A stretch of 64,000 nt of DNA, from contig NZ_JABWQP020000003.1 in assembly GCF_014268505.2 (NCBI RefSeq), forward strand, positions 310,001 to 374,000. The letters run 5' to 3'. Source of the DNA: Pseudomonas khorasanensis (GTDB taxonomy: Bacteria; Pseudomonadota; Gammaproteobacteria; Pseudomonadales; Pseudomonadaceae). This document shows positions 7,655 through 16,463 of this stretch, one piece after another; position 1 is the first letter of the stretch, and each line of letters begins with the position of its first letter. The translations under genes and the position numbers were made by a program. The notes below the pieces were generated by a model. That model did no database searches. It was not told where the DNA came from and saw only the letters and a program-made list of their open reading frames with translations.

Positions 7655-9612
7655 TGGGTGGCTCCTGGTCGAGCGGTGGTGCGCGCCGGCGTCGGGTCAG
7701 CCGGCAGCGTGAAGGTGCGCAAATCAATGGTCGGCGCATTAGCGCTGCCGCCCAATCGATGATCGAGTACCAGCAATCGGGCTTTGCTCAAGCCTTGGCT
7801 GAGCTGACTGAAATACTGCTCGAGAACAAAAGCCTGGCCGGCATTGGCAAAGGCTTTCTGCTCGGCGCTGAACTTCAAATCCGCCGCTTGCGCAGCAGCA
7901 TTGATTTCCCGTGCGTTGGCAGTCGCCTGATCATGCGCGGTGCTCGCTTGCAACTGCGCCTGGTTGCTGGCTTCAGCTGCCGCACCGCGCTCGCGAGCGA
8001 TCAACGCCTGCGCACCAATCTGTGCCGCTTGCACACTGTGGTACGCATTGGCGGCACCGGCCGGGGGATGGATGGCTTCGACGACCGTGGCGAGAATTTC
8101 CACGCCGCTGTCGAGCGTGTCTAAATCGCTTTGCACGGCGCGACCGATTTCATCAGCCAGTCCTGCCCTGTCATCACCGAGCAAACCGTCGAGTGTGCGC
8201 GAGGCGAAATCGTGAACCAGAATGCGGCTGGCGGTACTGCGAATCAGTGTCGGCACGTCGGCGCTGTTGTAGGTCGCGGCGAGTGCCGCCTGGTCGCTCA
8301 GACCGATGCGATAAACGAAGCGCACGTCCATGTTGACGATTTGCAGGCCCTGCTGCGCGCCACGGCTGCTGGCGATGACCTGAGACTTGTCGTTAACGTG
8401 GCTGGCGTCCCACAAACGGTTGGCCGTCATCGGCGCGGGGCCTTCAGCGGAATCAGTCGGCACCGCGACCGACTTGTCGCCAACGCTGGTAGCCAGCTCA
8501 TGCACTACGCCGTTTTCAACGTTCAGCACACGCCCCAACGGCCAGGGCAACCCGAGGTGCAAACCAGGACCGAAGACTTGCACGGGTTCGCCAAAACGCT
8601 CGTAGACACCACGACCTTGCAGGGGGATTTCATGCACGCCAGTCAGCAGCCAACCGAACGCCGTGACCACCGCCAGCACCGGCAGCAACGCCCGGCGCAT
8701 GAAACTGAAGGCCCAGATCTGGCGCAGATCGATGCCAAAGCGGTTGTGCAACTCATGCTGCAACGCAAGCCACGGCCTGGGCGGCCAGCGCAGCATGTCG
8801 GCAATAAAACTGCGCGCCAGCAAGGTTGGTTCGAGTTGCTCGCGACGCGGGCTGAAGACGGACAGGACCGCACGCAACAGCAATTCGACGGCTACCAATA
8901 GCGGCAGGATGGCACTGAGCACCGCAACACGAACCGGCCAGACAGCGTTCTCACTGGCAAACAACAGGCAAAGCGCACCGACCACCAGAGTGGCGATCAC
9001 CACCCGCGTCAGTTGCGCGAGCGCAGCCGCTTCGGGCCATTGCGCTGCCGGCTCCTGAGCCAACTGCCGCTCCACCACCAGCAAACCAAACGCCAGCAAC
9101 AGCGCCAAAGCTGCGCCGACGCTCGCGGGTAACCCCGACGCCGCAGCCGGTAAAGTCAGGTCCCAGGCCCAGTCGATGCTGAATACCACCAGCAGCGCCC
9201 ATCCGCCGAGCCACAATGTCGCCGGGCCAATTTGCCCAACAATATGTCGGCTGCGCTGACTCAAGCGATCCAGAAAACGCTCGTACCAGCCGACCGGTGC
9301 GCCGCCCTCCTCCTCGACCGCCGCTTCCGGCACCGTTGGGTTCATCACCCGAGCGCGCCACTGCGTTACCCACCATGCCGATTGCAACCCGGCGACCAGC
9401 ACCAGCAACGCTGCACTTTGGTTAATCAGCAACGGCAACCACAGCGATTGCGGCGCAAACAGCCCAATAAAGAAGGCCAACACCCAGCCCAGCCCGGCCA
9501 ATCCACCGAGGCCGTAAGCCAGTCTGCGCAACCTGCGGCCCTGTGCGGCGGCCTGTTGAAAGCGCGGCAGCCCCGCCACTTGCGTGGCGTCCACCTCAAG
9601 ATCGACTTGCAT
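7651..9612 (-). CDS. large polytopic SPFH-domain protein
   Basis: A 653-residue protein and the first gene of the SPFH-ATPase operon. About seven hydrophobic segments fill residues 30-350 (for example VLAFFIGLFA, WALLVVFSIDWAW, VVIATLVVGALCLLF, ALLPVLAVVTAFGWLL). An SPFH domain follows directly (YERFGEPVQVFGPGLHLGLPWP), then an Ala/Gln-rich coiled coil and a short C-terminal tail. Ordinary HflK has a single membrane helix, so the N-terminal polytopic domain is an added module of unknown role. A GGGGTGAT ribosome site precedes the ATG. A Zur-like palindrome lies 35 bp upstream. The stop overlaps the TTG start of the next gene. Confidence 0.9.
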   Translation of the reverse strand: MQVDLEVDATQVAGLPRFQQAAAQGRRLRRLAYGLGGLAGLGWVLAFFIGLFAPQSLWLPLLINQSAALLVLVAGLQSAWWVTQWRARVMNPTVPEAAVEEEGGAPVGWYERFLDRLSQRSRHIVGQIGPATLWLGGWALLVVFSIDWAWDLTLPAAASGLPASVGAALALLLAFGLLVVERQLAQEPAAQWPEAAALAQLTRVVIATLVVGALCLLFASENAVWPVRVAVLSAILPLLVAVELLLRAVLSVFSPRREQLEPTLLARSFIADMLRWPPRPWLALQHELHNRFGIDLRQIWAFSFMRRALLPVLAVVTAFGWLLTGVHEIPLQGRGVYERFGEPVQVFGPGLHLGLPWPLGRVLNVENGVVHELATSVGDKSVAVPTDSAEGPAPMTANRLWDASHVNDKSQVIASSRGAQQGLQIVNMDVRFVYRIGLSDQAALAATYNSADVPTLIRSTASRILVHDFASRTLDGLLGDDRAGLADEIGRAVQSDLDTLDSGVEILATVVEAIHPPAGAANAYHSVQAAQIGAQALIARERGAAAEASNQAQLQASTAHDQATANAREINAAAQAADLKFSAEQKAFANAGQAFVLEQYFSQLSQGLSKARLLVLDHRLGGSANAPTIDLRTFTLPADPTPARTTARPGATH

Positions 9613-9645
9613 ATCACCCCGATTACATTGGCTCAGCGTTCAAGT

Positions 9646-9660
9646 CGTTACGATATAACG
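9646..9660. promoter_or_regulatory. candidate Zur box
   Basis: The sequence CGTTACGATATAACG has 5-bp inverted arms and matches the Zur consensus GTTATAnTATAAC at 10 of 12 defined positions (core 9647-9659). It is 35 bp before the first codon of the SPFH / P-type ATPase operon, where a bound repressor would block transcription. The match is visible; the regulation is inferred from the consensus and from the metal genes downstream. Confidence 0.55.
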
Positions 9661-9748
9661 CAATACGTGAAATATTCGTACACAACTACAGGTATTCAAA
9701 GACGCTATAGCTGTCGCTTGGCTGAACCTAATCGAAATGCGCCGCCTA

Positions 9749-9774
9749 TGTGGGAGCGAGCCTGCTCGCGAACG
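9749..9774. repeat. REP element
   Basis: Contains TGGGAGCGAGCCTGCTCGCG, the opposite orientation of the copies at 119 and 33313. It lies in the 176-bp spacer between the SPFH operon promoter region and the end of the Lrp-family gene. Confidence 0.85.
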
Positions 9775-9788
9775 GGTTCTACTCGTTA

Positions 9789-10262
9789 TCAAGCCGGAAG
9801 ATGGCCAAGCGGCAATGCCCCCGCCGCCTTCACCGTGTGGATCGCAAAGTTGCTGCGAATGTCGCTGACCCCTGGAAGCTTAAGCAGGTAACCACTGACG
9901 AACCGGTCGTAAGCGCGCAGATCAGGCACGACCACCTGCAGCAGAAAATCCGATTCCCCGGACACCAGAAACGCCGAGATCACCTCGGGCAGAGCAATGA
10001 CAGCCGCATAAAAAGCCTCGGCCCGCTCATCGTTGTGCCGCTCGACCTTAACCCCCACAAACACCGTCAGCCCCAGCCCGACTTCGTCGCGATCCAGATT
10101 GGCCTGGTAGCCGCGAATCACGCCCGCCTCTTCCAGCATGCGCACCCGACGCAAACACGGCGAAGCCGACAGGCCGATTTCGTCTGCCAACTCGACGTTG
10201 CTCAGGCGCCCGTTGCGTTGCAGTGCGGCGAGAATCTTGCGGTCATAGGCGTCGAGTTTCAT
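9789..10262 (-). CDS. Lrp/AsnC family transcriptional regulator
   Basis: A 157-residue protein with the family layout: N-terminal winged helix-turn-helix (LDAYDRKILAALQRNGRLSN, then ELADEIGLSASPCLRRVRMLEEAG) and a C-terminal RAM/ligand domain (SAFLVSGESDFLLQVVVPDL). These proteins form dimers or octamers and respond to amino acids. It is transcribed divergently from a LysE-type exporter across a 144-bp spacer, a classic arrangement in which an Lrp regulator controls an amino-acid exporter. The effector cannot be read from the sequence. Confidence 0.93.
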   Translation of the reverse strand: MKLDAYDRKILAALQRNGRLSNVELADEIGLSASPCLRRVRMLEEAGVIRGYQANLDRDEVGLGLTVFVGVKVERHNDERAEAFYAAVIALPEVISAFLVSGESDFLLQVVVPDLRAYDRFVSGYLLKLPGVSDIRSNFAIHTVKAAGALPLGHLPA

Positions 10263-10406
10263 GTTTGGCAGATTCCGATAGGAAGGGTGCTGAAAACCAG
10301 CAGGTTATGCCAAACCCTCACCGTTTTGAAGCTGACTACGCAAGCACCTGCCCCGCCCTCCCGCTCTAGACTGGCGCGATCAAATCGACAACGAAAGGAG
10401 TGTGAC

Positions 10407-11036
10407 GTGGCGAGTCTCTGGCTGTTTGTTCTGGCGCTGGCCGTGGTTTTACTGCTGCCGGGGCCGGACATGATTCTGCTGCTGCAAACCGGCGCCCGGC
10501 AGGGTCGCCGCGCAGCACTGGCGACGGCGTTGGGCCTGGCCATTGCCCGGGCCTGCCATGTCGCGTTGGCGGCATTGGGCCTGGCGGCGCTGTTCAAAGC
10601 CGCGCCGTGGACCTTCGACGTGGTACGCATGGCGGGGGCGGCCTACCTGTTATGGATCGGCATTCAATGCTTGCGCAGCTCACTGGTGCCGAGCCTGGAC
10701 GGGCAAAACAATGCCCGTCCGGAGGGTCGGTGGCGGGAAGCAATCCGTCGCGGCCTGCTGACCAACCTCCTCAATCCCAAGGCCTTGCTGTTCTGTTCCG
10801 TACTGTTACCGCAGTTCATCGTGGACCACGGCGCGCCAGTGTTGAGCCAGTTCGCCATGCTTGGCCTGGTGCTGGTCGGCGTTGGTCTGCTGTTTGACAG
10901 TGTCTTGGCCCTGACCGGCGCGGCGCTGGGCCGTTGGCTGCAACACAGTCCAACGGCTCAACGCGTTCAGCAATGGCTGTTCGGCGGCCTGTTGATCGGC
11001 TTCGCCGTACGTCTGACCTTTGTTCAACAGGCTTAG
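10407..11036 (+). CDS. LysE/RhtB family amino-acid exporter
   Basis: A 209-residue protein with about six hydrophobic helices and the family pattern PGPDMILLLQTGARQGRRAALATALG near the N-terminus, then TNLLNPKALLF in the middle. The family exports amino acids or homoserine lactones through the inner membrane. The frame is open far upstream (from 9750), but GTG 10407 is chosen because AAAGGAG ends six bases before it and the family begins here. It lies divergent from the Lrp regulator, its probable controller. Its stop overlaps the 3' end of the opposite-strand 711-residue gene by 4 bp. Confidence 0.93.
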   Translation: MASLWLFVLALAVVLLLPGPDMILLLQTGARQGRRAALATALGLAIARACHVALAALGLAALFKAAPWTFDVVRMAGAAYLLWIGIQCLRSSLVPSLDGQNNARPEGRWREAIRRGLLTNLLNPKALLFCSVLLPQFIVDHGAPVLSQFAMLGLVLVGVGLLFDSVLALTGAALGRWLQHSPTAQRVQQWLFGGLLIGFAVRLTFVQQA

Positions 11037-13168
11037 CCTTTGCGTACCTTGCGCTGGCGTCGAGTAATCAACAGTAACGCGGCAGCGCTGGCCAGTACGA
11101 TCGCGCCGATCTGCACCGGCCACTTGTACGGCCGCAGGGTGGCGCGCACGTCATCAGTGACCTGGGTTACGTAACGCTTGTCGGCGTTTTCGAAATCCGG
11201 GTACGGGCATTGATTGCCGAAGTCCACCGCCCACGGCACGTAGGGGCCTTCCTTGACGTAGCGCTGATACAGCGCGCTCTGCTCTTCAAGGCTGCTGTTC
11301 CAGCCGACGGCGTTGCACAACACAGCCGCAAACGCCTGACTGGTATGCGGCAGGTTATCGGCGGCGCGACTGGCCAGGGCGGTGGCGACGAAGCGATAGT
11401 GGTAACGCTGATCCGGTTGCGCCGCACTGGCCTGCTGGCGCTGCACTTCAGCCTCGGAAATCAAGGGGCCAACGTTCAGCGCTGACGTTTGCAGCGTGTA
11501 GTTGCCGCCAAACGTGGCGTAGTCAGGCGCCATCTCGTAGCCGAGGATGTCCATGCCCCATTCACGGGCTGTCCACGCGGCGTTGTACAACGCACTGGCG
11601 CGTTTGCTTGGCCACCACGCAGACTCGGCTTTGAGCCGTTGCTCGCCATAGAGGCGGGCCTTGTGTCTGAGGTCATCACTGGCGAAGTATCCGACCGCTT
11701 CCTCATAACGCCCCTCGCGCAGCAAACGCCGACCCAACAGGTTGCGCAACTGGCCGGCAACCGATAGCGGCACGTAGTTATCACGCTCCTGCTGCGTCAA
11801 TGGGGGCGGCGCTGGCACGTTTTCGTCGACGTACTGCTTGAGTTCTTCGACCGTCAGCACTCGCTCGGCAACGGTCGCAGCATCGAACCAGTAAAGGCTG
11901 TTGCTGCGATACAGCTGCACGAAGGCTTGCAGATAGTCGCCGCGTTGCAGCGCAAGGATTGCGCTTTCACCCTCAACCCGGCATTTGGGTTGTACCGTTT
12001 CGAACGCCCAGTCCGGGGTGCGCCGATAGCCCCAATCTTCGCTTTGCGGGAACGCTTGCGCGGCTTTCGCATAGGCCGCAGCGGCGGCATTGCTGTCCCC
12101 GTCACGCACCGCCAGTTTCGCCCGCAGCCACCATGCCAGTCCGCCTTCCCCGGCGTTTTCCAGGAAAGCTCTGGCAGACACGTAATCACCCTGCTGATAA
12201 CTCATCGCCGCCAGCCGATCAGCGTTTTCGAGGCTGCCACGGGTGCTGTTTTGCAACAGCGTTACCAGTTTCTTCTCGTTCGGCGGCTGCTCGCCAAATG
12301 ACCAGCCTTGCCGGCTGATCAGGGACGCCGTGACCAGTTGCTGCACCGCTGGGTGTTGCAGCAGTTTCGCCAACTCCGCCTCCGGCAGTTCGGCCAACTC
12401 GTTAATCAACTGCTTGAGCGAGGTGTAACCGATGGCCGAACCGTGCAGGTTTTGCGCTTCGTACAGTTCAATGGCGCCGCTCCAGTCGCCTGCCGTGCGC
12501 AAAACCCGCGCCTCTTCGCCGAGGCTTGCGACGCCCAGTTCCAGTGGATCGCTGAAACCGTCGATGCTCAACTGGCGGGCGTGGCGAAAGGCATCCCGCG
12601 CCTGCTCCAGCGCCTCGATGCTGTTTTGCGCCTCGCTGCTGGCGATGAACGCGATGCGACCGAGGGAATAGGCCGCCCAGGTACTGCGCAAAGGACGCTG
12701 CTCGGCCGGCAACGCCAGCACTTTGTTGAAGTACTCTGCGGCGAGCTGGTGGTCGCCCGTGGCAAATGCCACCGCGCCGGCAACGTACAAGCGGACTTCC
12801 GCTGGCAGACTGGCGCCCTGCTCGTCGGCCTGACGTGCATCGCTGAGCCCGCGCAAGCGCTTGACCACGGCTTGCTGTTCGGCGCTCAGGCCAACCTGTT
12901 CAGCCTGCTCGCGAGCTAATTCAGAGGCGTTATCTTCGGCGTAGTCGTTGGGGTTATGCGTCGCAGCGGTTACATTTTTCAACCCGGCAATGGTTTGACC
13001 CAGGCGGCTGATTTCGAAGCTGAAACTGCCCTCAGGTAGATCGGCCAGGCTCTGTGCGCGATTGTCGAGCAGGCGCATCGGGAAGTCCGGGCCGCAGGCC
13101 AGCGCCGAACCCAGCGGCAGGCTGAGACTCAGGCACAGCAGATGGCGGGGCCAGTTACGGGTCAACAT
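11033..13168 (-). CDS. exported protein of unknown function, TPR-like
   Basis: I do not recognise a named family. The 711-residue product has a Sec signal peptide (residues 1-24, ALA cleavage), a mature N-terminus starting CGPDFP, a long helical middle with repeated Ala-rich pairs that resemble tetratricopeptide repeats (for example ATGDHQLAAEYFNKVLALPAEQR and QQGDYVSARAFLENAG), and a C-terminal membrane helix (about residues 682-702) with a basic tail. It is therefore probably periplasmic and anchored at its C-terminus. ATG 13168 is chosen over upstream starts because AAGGAGG precedes it. It overlaps the DUF3142 gene by 14 bp, so the two are likely translated together. Confidence 0.85.
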   Translation of the reverse strand: MLTRNWPRHLLCLSLSLPLGSALACGPDFPMRLLDNRAQSLADLPEGSFSFEISRLGQTIAGLKNVTAATHNPNDYAEDNASELAREQAEQVGLSAEQQAVVKRLRGLSDARQADEQGASLPAEVRLYVAGAVAFATGDHQLAAEYFNKVLALPAEQRPLRSTWAAYSLGRIAFIASSEAQNSIEALEQARDAFRHARQLSIDGFSDPLELGVASLGEEARVLRTAGDWSGAIELYEAQNLHGSAIGYTSLKQLINELAELPEAELAKLLQHPAVQQLVTASLISRQGWSFGEQPPNEKKLVTLLQNSTRGSLENADRLAAMSYQQGDYVSARAFLENAGEGGLAWWLRAKLAVRDGDSNAAAAAYAKAAQAFPQSEDWGYRRTPDWAFETVQPKCRVEGESAILALQRGDYLQAFVQLYRSNSLYWFDAATVAERVLTVEELKQYVDENVPAPPPLTQQERDNYVPLSVAGQLRNLLGRRLLREGRYEEAVGYFASDDLRHKARLYGEQRLKAESAWWPSKRASALYNAAWTAREWGMDILGYEMAPDYATFGGNYTLQTSALNVGPLISEAEVQRQQASAAQPDQRYHYRFVATALASRAADNLPHTSQAFAAVLCNAVGWNSSLEEQSALYQRYVKEGPYVPWAVDFGNQCPYPDFENADKRYVTQVTDDVRATLRPYKWPVQIGAIVLASAAALLLITRRQRKVRKG

Positions 13169-14339
13169 GCGAACCTCCTTGATCAATGATTGCGCAACGC
13201 GCCCAACCGACAGCGCGCTGACCGCCCGCCGGCAAGCGACCCTCGCGCAGGCGGGTGAAGGTAAGCAGATCCGGACTTTGTTGCAACGAGTAACCTGCGA
13301 GCGCATCGGCACCTGCGCAATCGCGTGCTTGCAACGTGATCCGCGCGGGCCACGCTTTGTCGAGATTACCGGGGTTGTCGAGGCCGATCTCATAGAGCCC
13401 GTCGTGTTCGCTGAGCGTTACGCCGAGTTCGCTGGCGAGTTGGTCGCCACGGGCAACCGCGCGCAGGGTCGTCAGGCTCCACGCACGGCGATCATTGGCC
13501 AGCGGCAGCCGGAACCAGATCAACCCGGCGAGATGCATCGGCGGGTTATCGCGCAAGGCTTTAGCGAGTTGACTCAGCAGCAGCGGATCAGCGAGCAATT
13601 CCTGACGCTGGCCACCGCGTTCAAGCTGCACTTCGCTCTCGACCACCGGCCCCGCGCCGTCATCCGCCAACAACGCCACGCCATAGGCCGGCAGCGCCAG
13701 GTAAAACGGTTTTTCGGTGGTGCGTGACCAGGCTTTCGCCCACTTCAATGCCTGGTCGGGATCAAACAGGCCCAGCCGTGGATCACTGACCGCGTGCACC
13801 TGGAGCACGCTGCTGTCAGCGCTTTGCAACAATGCCGGCAATTGCGCGCTGCCGAGCCAGGCTGGCAGTGCGGTGATGCTCAAAGGCAAAGACGGCGGCA
13901 AGGCCGAGCGCAGGTGTTTGAGGAATTCAGCGTACGCGGCCAGCCGCGCATTGCCGGCATCGTGGTCGATCTCGATGCCCCTCAACGTGAGGCCTTGCGC
14001 CTGCCAATCGGCAACGACTTGAAGGATCTGCGCCGTGACCTGTTCCTGATCCAGGGATTTGAGCTGTCCGTCGAGACGAATCACCGCGATCAGCGGACGA
14101 CCATCGGCTTTCAACAGCGCCGGATCAACCCGGGCCCTGCTCCACCGCGCCCCCGCAAAACCCTGCAACGCCAGCACGCGCAGCGTCGAAAAGTCATTGC
14201 GACTGTCGCGCAACGCCGGTTCGTGCGCAGGCGTCCATTGGCGCTGCCAGATGTAGAGTTGCTGGTCGAGGGGAGGCGCGACGTGTTGCTCGCAACCCGC
14301 AAGCAAGACGCCAAGGAACAGACCCACAATAAACCGCAT
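13155..14339 (-). CDS. DUF3142 family lipoprotein
   Basis: A 394-residue protein with a lipoprotein signal (LLAGC, Cys at about 17). The mature part resembles DUF3142 proteins: it opens with LYIWQRQW, has a RGIEIDHD stretch like the catalytic loop of a TIM-barrel glycoside hydrolase, and ends with a beta-rich domain. It may be a sugar-binding or glycan-cleaving protein, but activity is not proven for the family as far as I know. ATG 14339 follows a GGGAAG ribosome site and gives the signal peptide. Its end overlaps the start of the 711-residue partner by 14 bp, which implies a shared envelope function. Confidence 0.85.
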   Translation of the reverse strand: MRFIVGLFLGVLLAGCEQHVAPPLDQQLYIWQRQWTPAHEPALRDSRNDFSTLRVLALQGFAGARWSRARVDPALLKADGRPLIAVIRLDGQLKSLDQEQVTAQILQVVADWQAQGLTLRGIEIDHDAGNARLAAYAEFLKHLRSALPPSLPLSITALPAWLGSAQLPALLQSADSSVLQVHAVSDPRLGLFDPDQALKWAKAWSRTTEKPFYLALPAYGVALLADDGAGPVVESEVQLERGGQRQELLADPLLLSQLAKALRDNPPMHLAGLIWFRLPLANDRRAWSLTTLRAVARGDQLASELGVTLSEHDGLYEIGLDNPGNLDKAWPARITLQARDCAGADALAGYSLQQSPDLLTFTRLREGRLPAGGQRAVGWARCAIIDQGGSHVDP

Positions 14340-14413
14340 AACTTCCCGATCCCTGACACGACAAGGCCGCAAGGTTACACATAAACCTTGTAGGCGCTGT
14401 CGAGTAAAACGAG

Positions 14414-14463
14414 GCTGCGATCTTTTGATCCTGCTATAAGAATCAAGATCAAAGGATCGCAGC
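14414..14463. terminator. inverted repeat, probable terminator between two gene sets
   Basis: A 17-bp arm (14414-14430) pairs with 14447-14463 around a 16-base loop. It lies between the end of the methyltransferase gene (14476) and the start of the DUF3142 gene. The GCTGCGAT core is shared with the hairpin at 30482, so it may belong to a dispersed Pseudomonas repeat family. There is no clear T tract. Confidence 0.5.
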
Positions 14464-14475
14464 GTGCCGCAGTTG

Positions 14476-15315
14476 CTAGAGGGATGCCGCAGGTTTGCGC
14501 GCGATGATTACCTGACTCTTCGCCACCACCGCATCCAGCGCCTGTTTGATCTGCGCGCCGCGCGGTGAGTCCAGCACCGCTTGCCAGGTATTGGCCCAGT
14601 GTTCGAGCATCGGATGAGCGGGGTTGCTCAAGTCGACCTTGGCTTCCCAGAACAGCAACATCCACATCGACCAGTAAAAGCCGTACTGGCTATGGCTGAT
14701 GACCTCCAGCCCGGCCTCGCTGACCATCGACTTGAATTGTTCTTCGCTGATGACGCGAATGTGGTTGGGTTTCTGGAAGTATTCGGGAGCGGCGATGTCC
14801 TTTTGCAGGTCTTCGGAGCTCGGATGCGGCACGCTCAGCAGATATAACGCACCCGGCTTGCCGACCCGCACCAGCTCGGCGAGAAACTGCGCCGGATCGT
14901 CGACGTGCTCGATGACTTCGGTGCAGACCACGCGCGTCGCCGTGGCGTCGGCAATCGGCAGCGGGTTGCAGTCGGTGACATGACTCTCGATATCCCGCGC
15001 CGGGGTGTCACGCAGACGCTGGCGCGTGGCTTCGACCTTGGATGCGTCGATGTCCGCAAGAATGATCTTTGCCCCGCGCATACCGCAGAAGTGCACGTTG
15101 CCGCCATCGCCGCAACCGACGTCAAGTACGGTGTCATCGGCGGTCACCACGAACCCTTTGAACAGCTCGTGAGTTTCCTGGTTGAACCAGCCGCTGAGCT
15201 TCGCATCGTAGAGGCCAAGCTGGTACGGATCGGCTTTGTCGGCGGCCGCAACGACAGGTTCCACCGCCGCTTGCGCAGGCGTCGCCGCCGAGAGTTTCTT
15301 CAAAAAGCTCAGCAT
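14476..15315 (-). CDS. class I SAM-dependent methyltransferase (LPS locus)
   Basis: A 279-residue protein with the SAM-binding motif VLDVGCGDGGNVHF, an acidic residue ending strand 2 (ADIDASK), and the VIEHVDDPAQFL motif of class I methyltransferases. ATG 15315 is selected: it overlaps the acyltransferase stop by 7 bp and has CGGAG upstream. It is the last gene of a four-gene minus-strand set divergent from the common polysaccharide antigen genes. In P. aeruginosa the equivalent flank (PA5455-PA5459) holds methyltransferases that affect this antigen, so methylation of the rhamnan chain or its end is the likely role. Confidence 0.9.
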   Translation of the reverse strand: MLSFLKKLSAATPAQAAVEPVVAAADKADPYQLGLYDAKLSGWFNQETHELFKGFVVTADDTVLDVGCGDGGNVHFCGMRGAKIILADIDASKVEATRQRLRDTPARDIESHVTDCNPLPIADATATRVVCTEVIEHVDDPAQFLAELVRVGKPGALYLLSVPHPSSEDLQKDIAAPEYFQKPNHIRVISEEQFKSMVSEAGLEVISHSQYGFYWSMWMLLFWEAKVDLSNPAHPMLEHWANTWQAVLDSPRGAQIKQALDAVVAKSQVIIARKPAASL

Positions 15316-16463
15316 GAGGTGGCTCCGGGTGAGGTAACAGCAGTTCGGGAAATACTGAGGCGCCTGACCAGCGCGGCACCGCGATTGCGCATCGGCATTT
15401 CGATCAGGCGGTAATTGAGTTCGCTGAAGATCACAATCAGGCCCAGGGCAATCATCACCGTAAGGATTGGATGCCCGGCCGGGCTCGGCAGGCCGCTGCC
15501 CTGTAAACGAAAAATCAGTTCGCGCACCAGCAAGTAGGCCGGAATGTGGATCAGATAAATACCGTACGAACGGCTGCCGATCCATGCCAGCAGCCGTTGC
15601 AATGGACCGGCGGGCATCAGGTAGTCACGGTTGTACGAGGCGACCCACACCAGCAATGCGCTGAGCACGGCGATCGAACCGATTCGGTAATGAGTAAGGG
15701 TAAAACGGTCGGTGGCCAGGAAGCTCAACAGCACGCCAATAACAATCAACACTGAAATTCCAAGCCACGGTCGACGCAGGAACGTCGGCTGCCAGCGTTG
15801 ATAATCCGGCTGCGCACTCCACATTGCCAACAACACGCCAAGGGCGATTGCGTCGGTGCGCACCACCATCAGCAGCGGTGTGCGCAGAGTCAGAGCCTGC
15901 ACCGCGACCAACGCCAGCAATGCCCAGACCAGACGCCGGCGAAACAGCAGAATCAACAGCGGAAACAGCAGATAAAACTGTTCCTCCAGCGCCAGGCTCC
16001 AGTAGACGAAACTACTGCCGTACTCGTATTGGAAGAAGCTGTCGGCAAAGCGGAAATTGGCATATTGCAGCACCCCGGCCAAGGTGGCCTGCAGGTTGGC
16101 GGACAGCGTACCGAACGCCCCGGAACGGTTGAAAAAAAGGCAGGCGAGCAGGATCAGCGCCAGCCACAGCCAGGCCGAGGGCAGCAGGCGAAAGGCCCGG
16201 CGTAGCCAGAAATGGCGGACTTTCTGCCAGCGCTCCGGGCGAGTCGTGCAGCCTTGCAGCGCCGGGATCAGGCTCCGGGCGATGACAAAACCGGAGATCG
16301 CAAAAAACAGATCGACGCCCCACCACGTCTGCACCCACTCGTGAATACGGGTCAGCGACGGTACCGGGTCGGTGAACAGGCTGCCCTGCAAATGATGGAA
16401 CAACACCCCGAGCACCGCGAGCGCACGCAGGATTTCGATGTCCATGATCCGCTTGTCGTTCAT
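15309..16463 (-). CDS. OafA/YrhL-type membrane acyltransferase
   Basis: A 384-residue polytopic protein (about ten membrane segments) of the acyltransferase-3 family. It begins DIEILRALAVLGVLFHHL, carrying the family RxxA and HH pattern, and contains WWGVDLFFAISGFVI, which is also typical. Such proteins O-acetylate surface polysaccharides at the inner membrane. The start at 16463 overlaps the stop of the upstream glycosyltransferase (ATGA), and its stop overlaps the methyltransferase start. By position and family it corresponds to PA5458 beside the P. aeruginosa common-antigen locus. The substrate is inferred to be the D-rhamnan. Confidence 0.9.
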   Translation of the reverse strand: MNDKRIMDIEILRALAVLGVLFHHLQGSLFTDPVPSLTRIHEWVQTWWGVDLFFAISGFVIARSLIPALQGCTTRPERWQKVRHFWLRRAFRLLPSAWLWLALILLACLFFNRSGAFGTLSANLQATLAGVLQYANFRFADSFFQYEYGSSFVYWSLALEEQFYLLFPLLILLFRRRLVWALLALVAVQALTLRTPLLMVVRTDAIALGVLLAMWSAQPDYQRWQPTFLRRPWLGISVLIVIGVLLSFLATDRFTLTHYRIGSIAVLSALLVWVASYNRDYLMPAGPLQRLLAWIGSRSYGIYLIHIPAYLLVRELIFRLQGSGLPSPAGHPILTVMIALGLIVIFSELNYRLIEMPMRNRGAALVRRLSISRTAVTSPGATSC

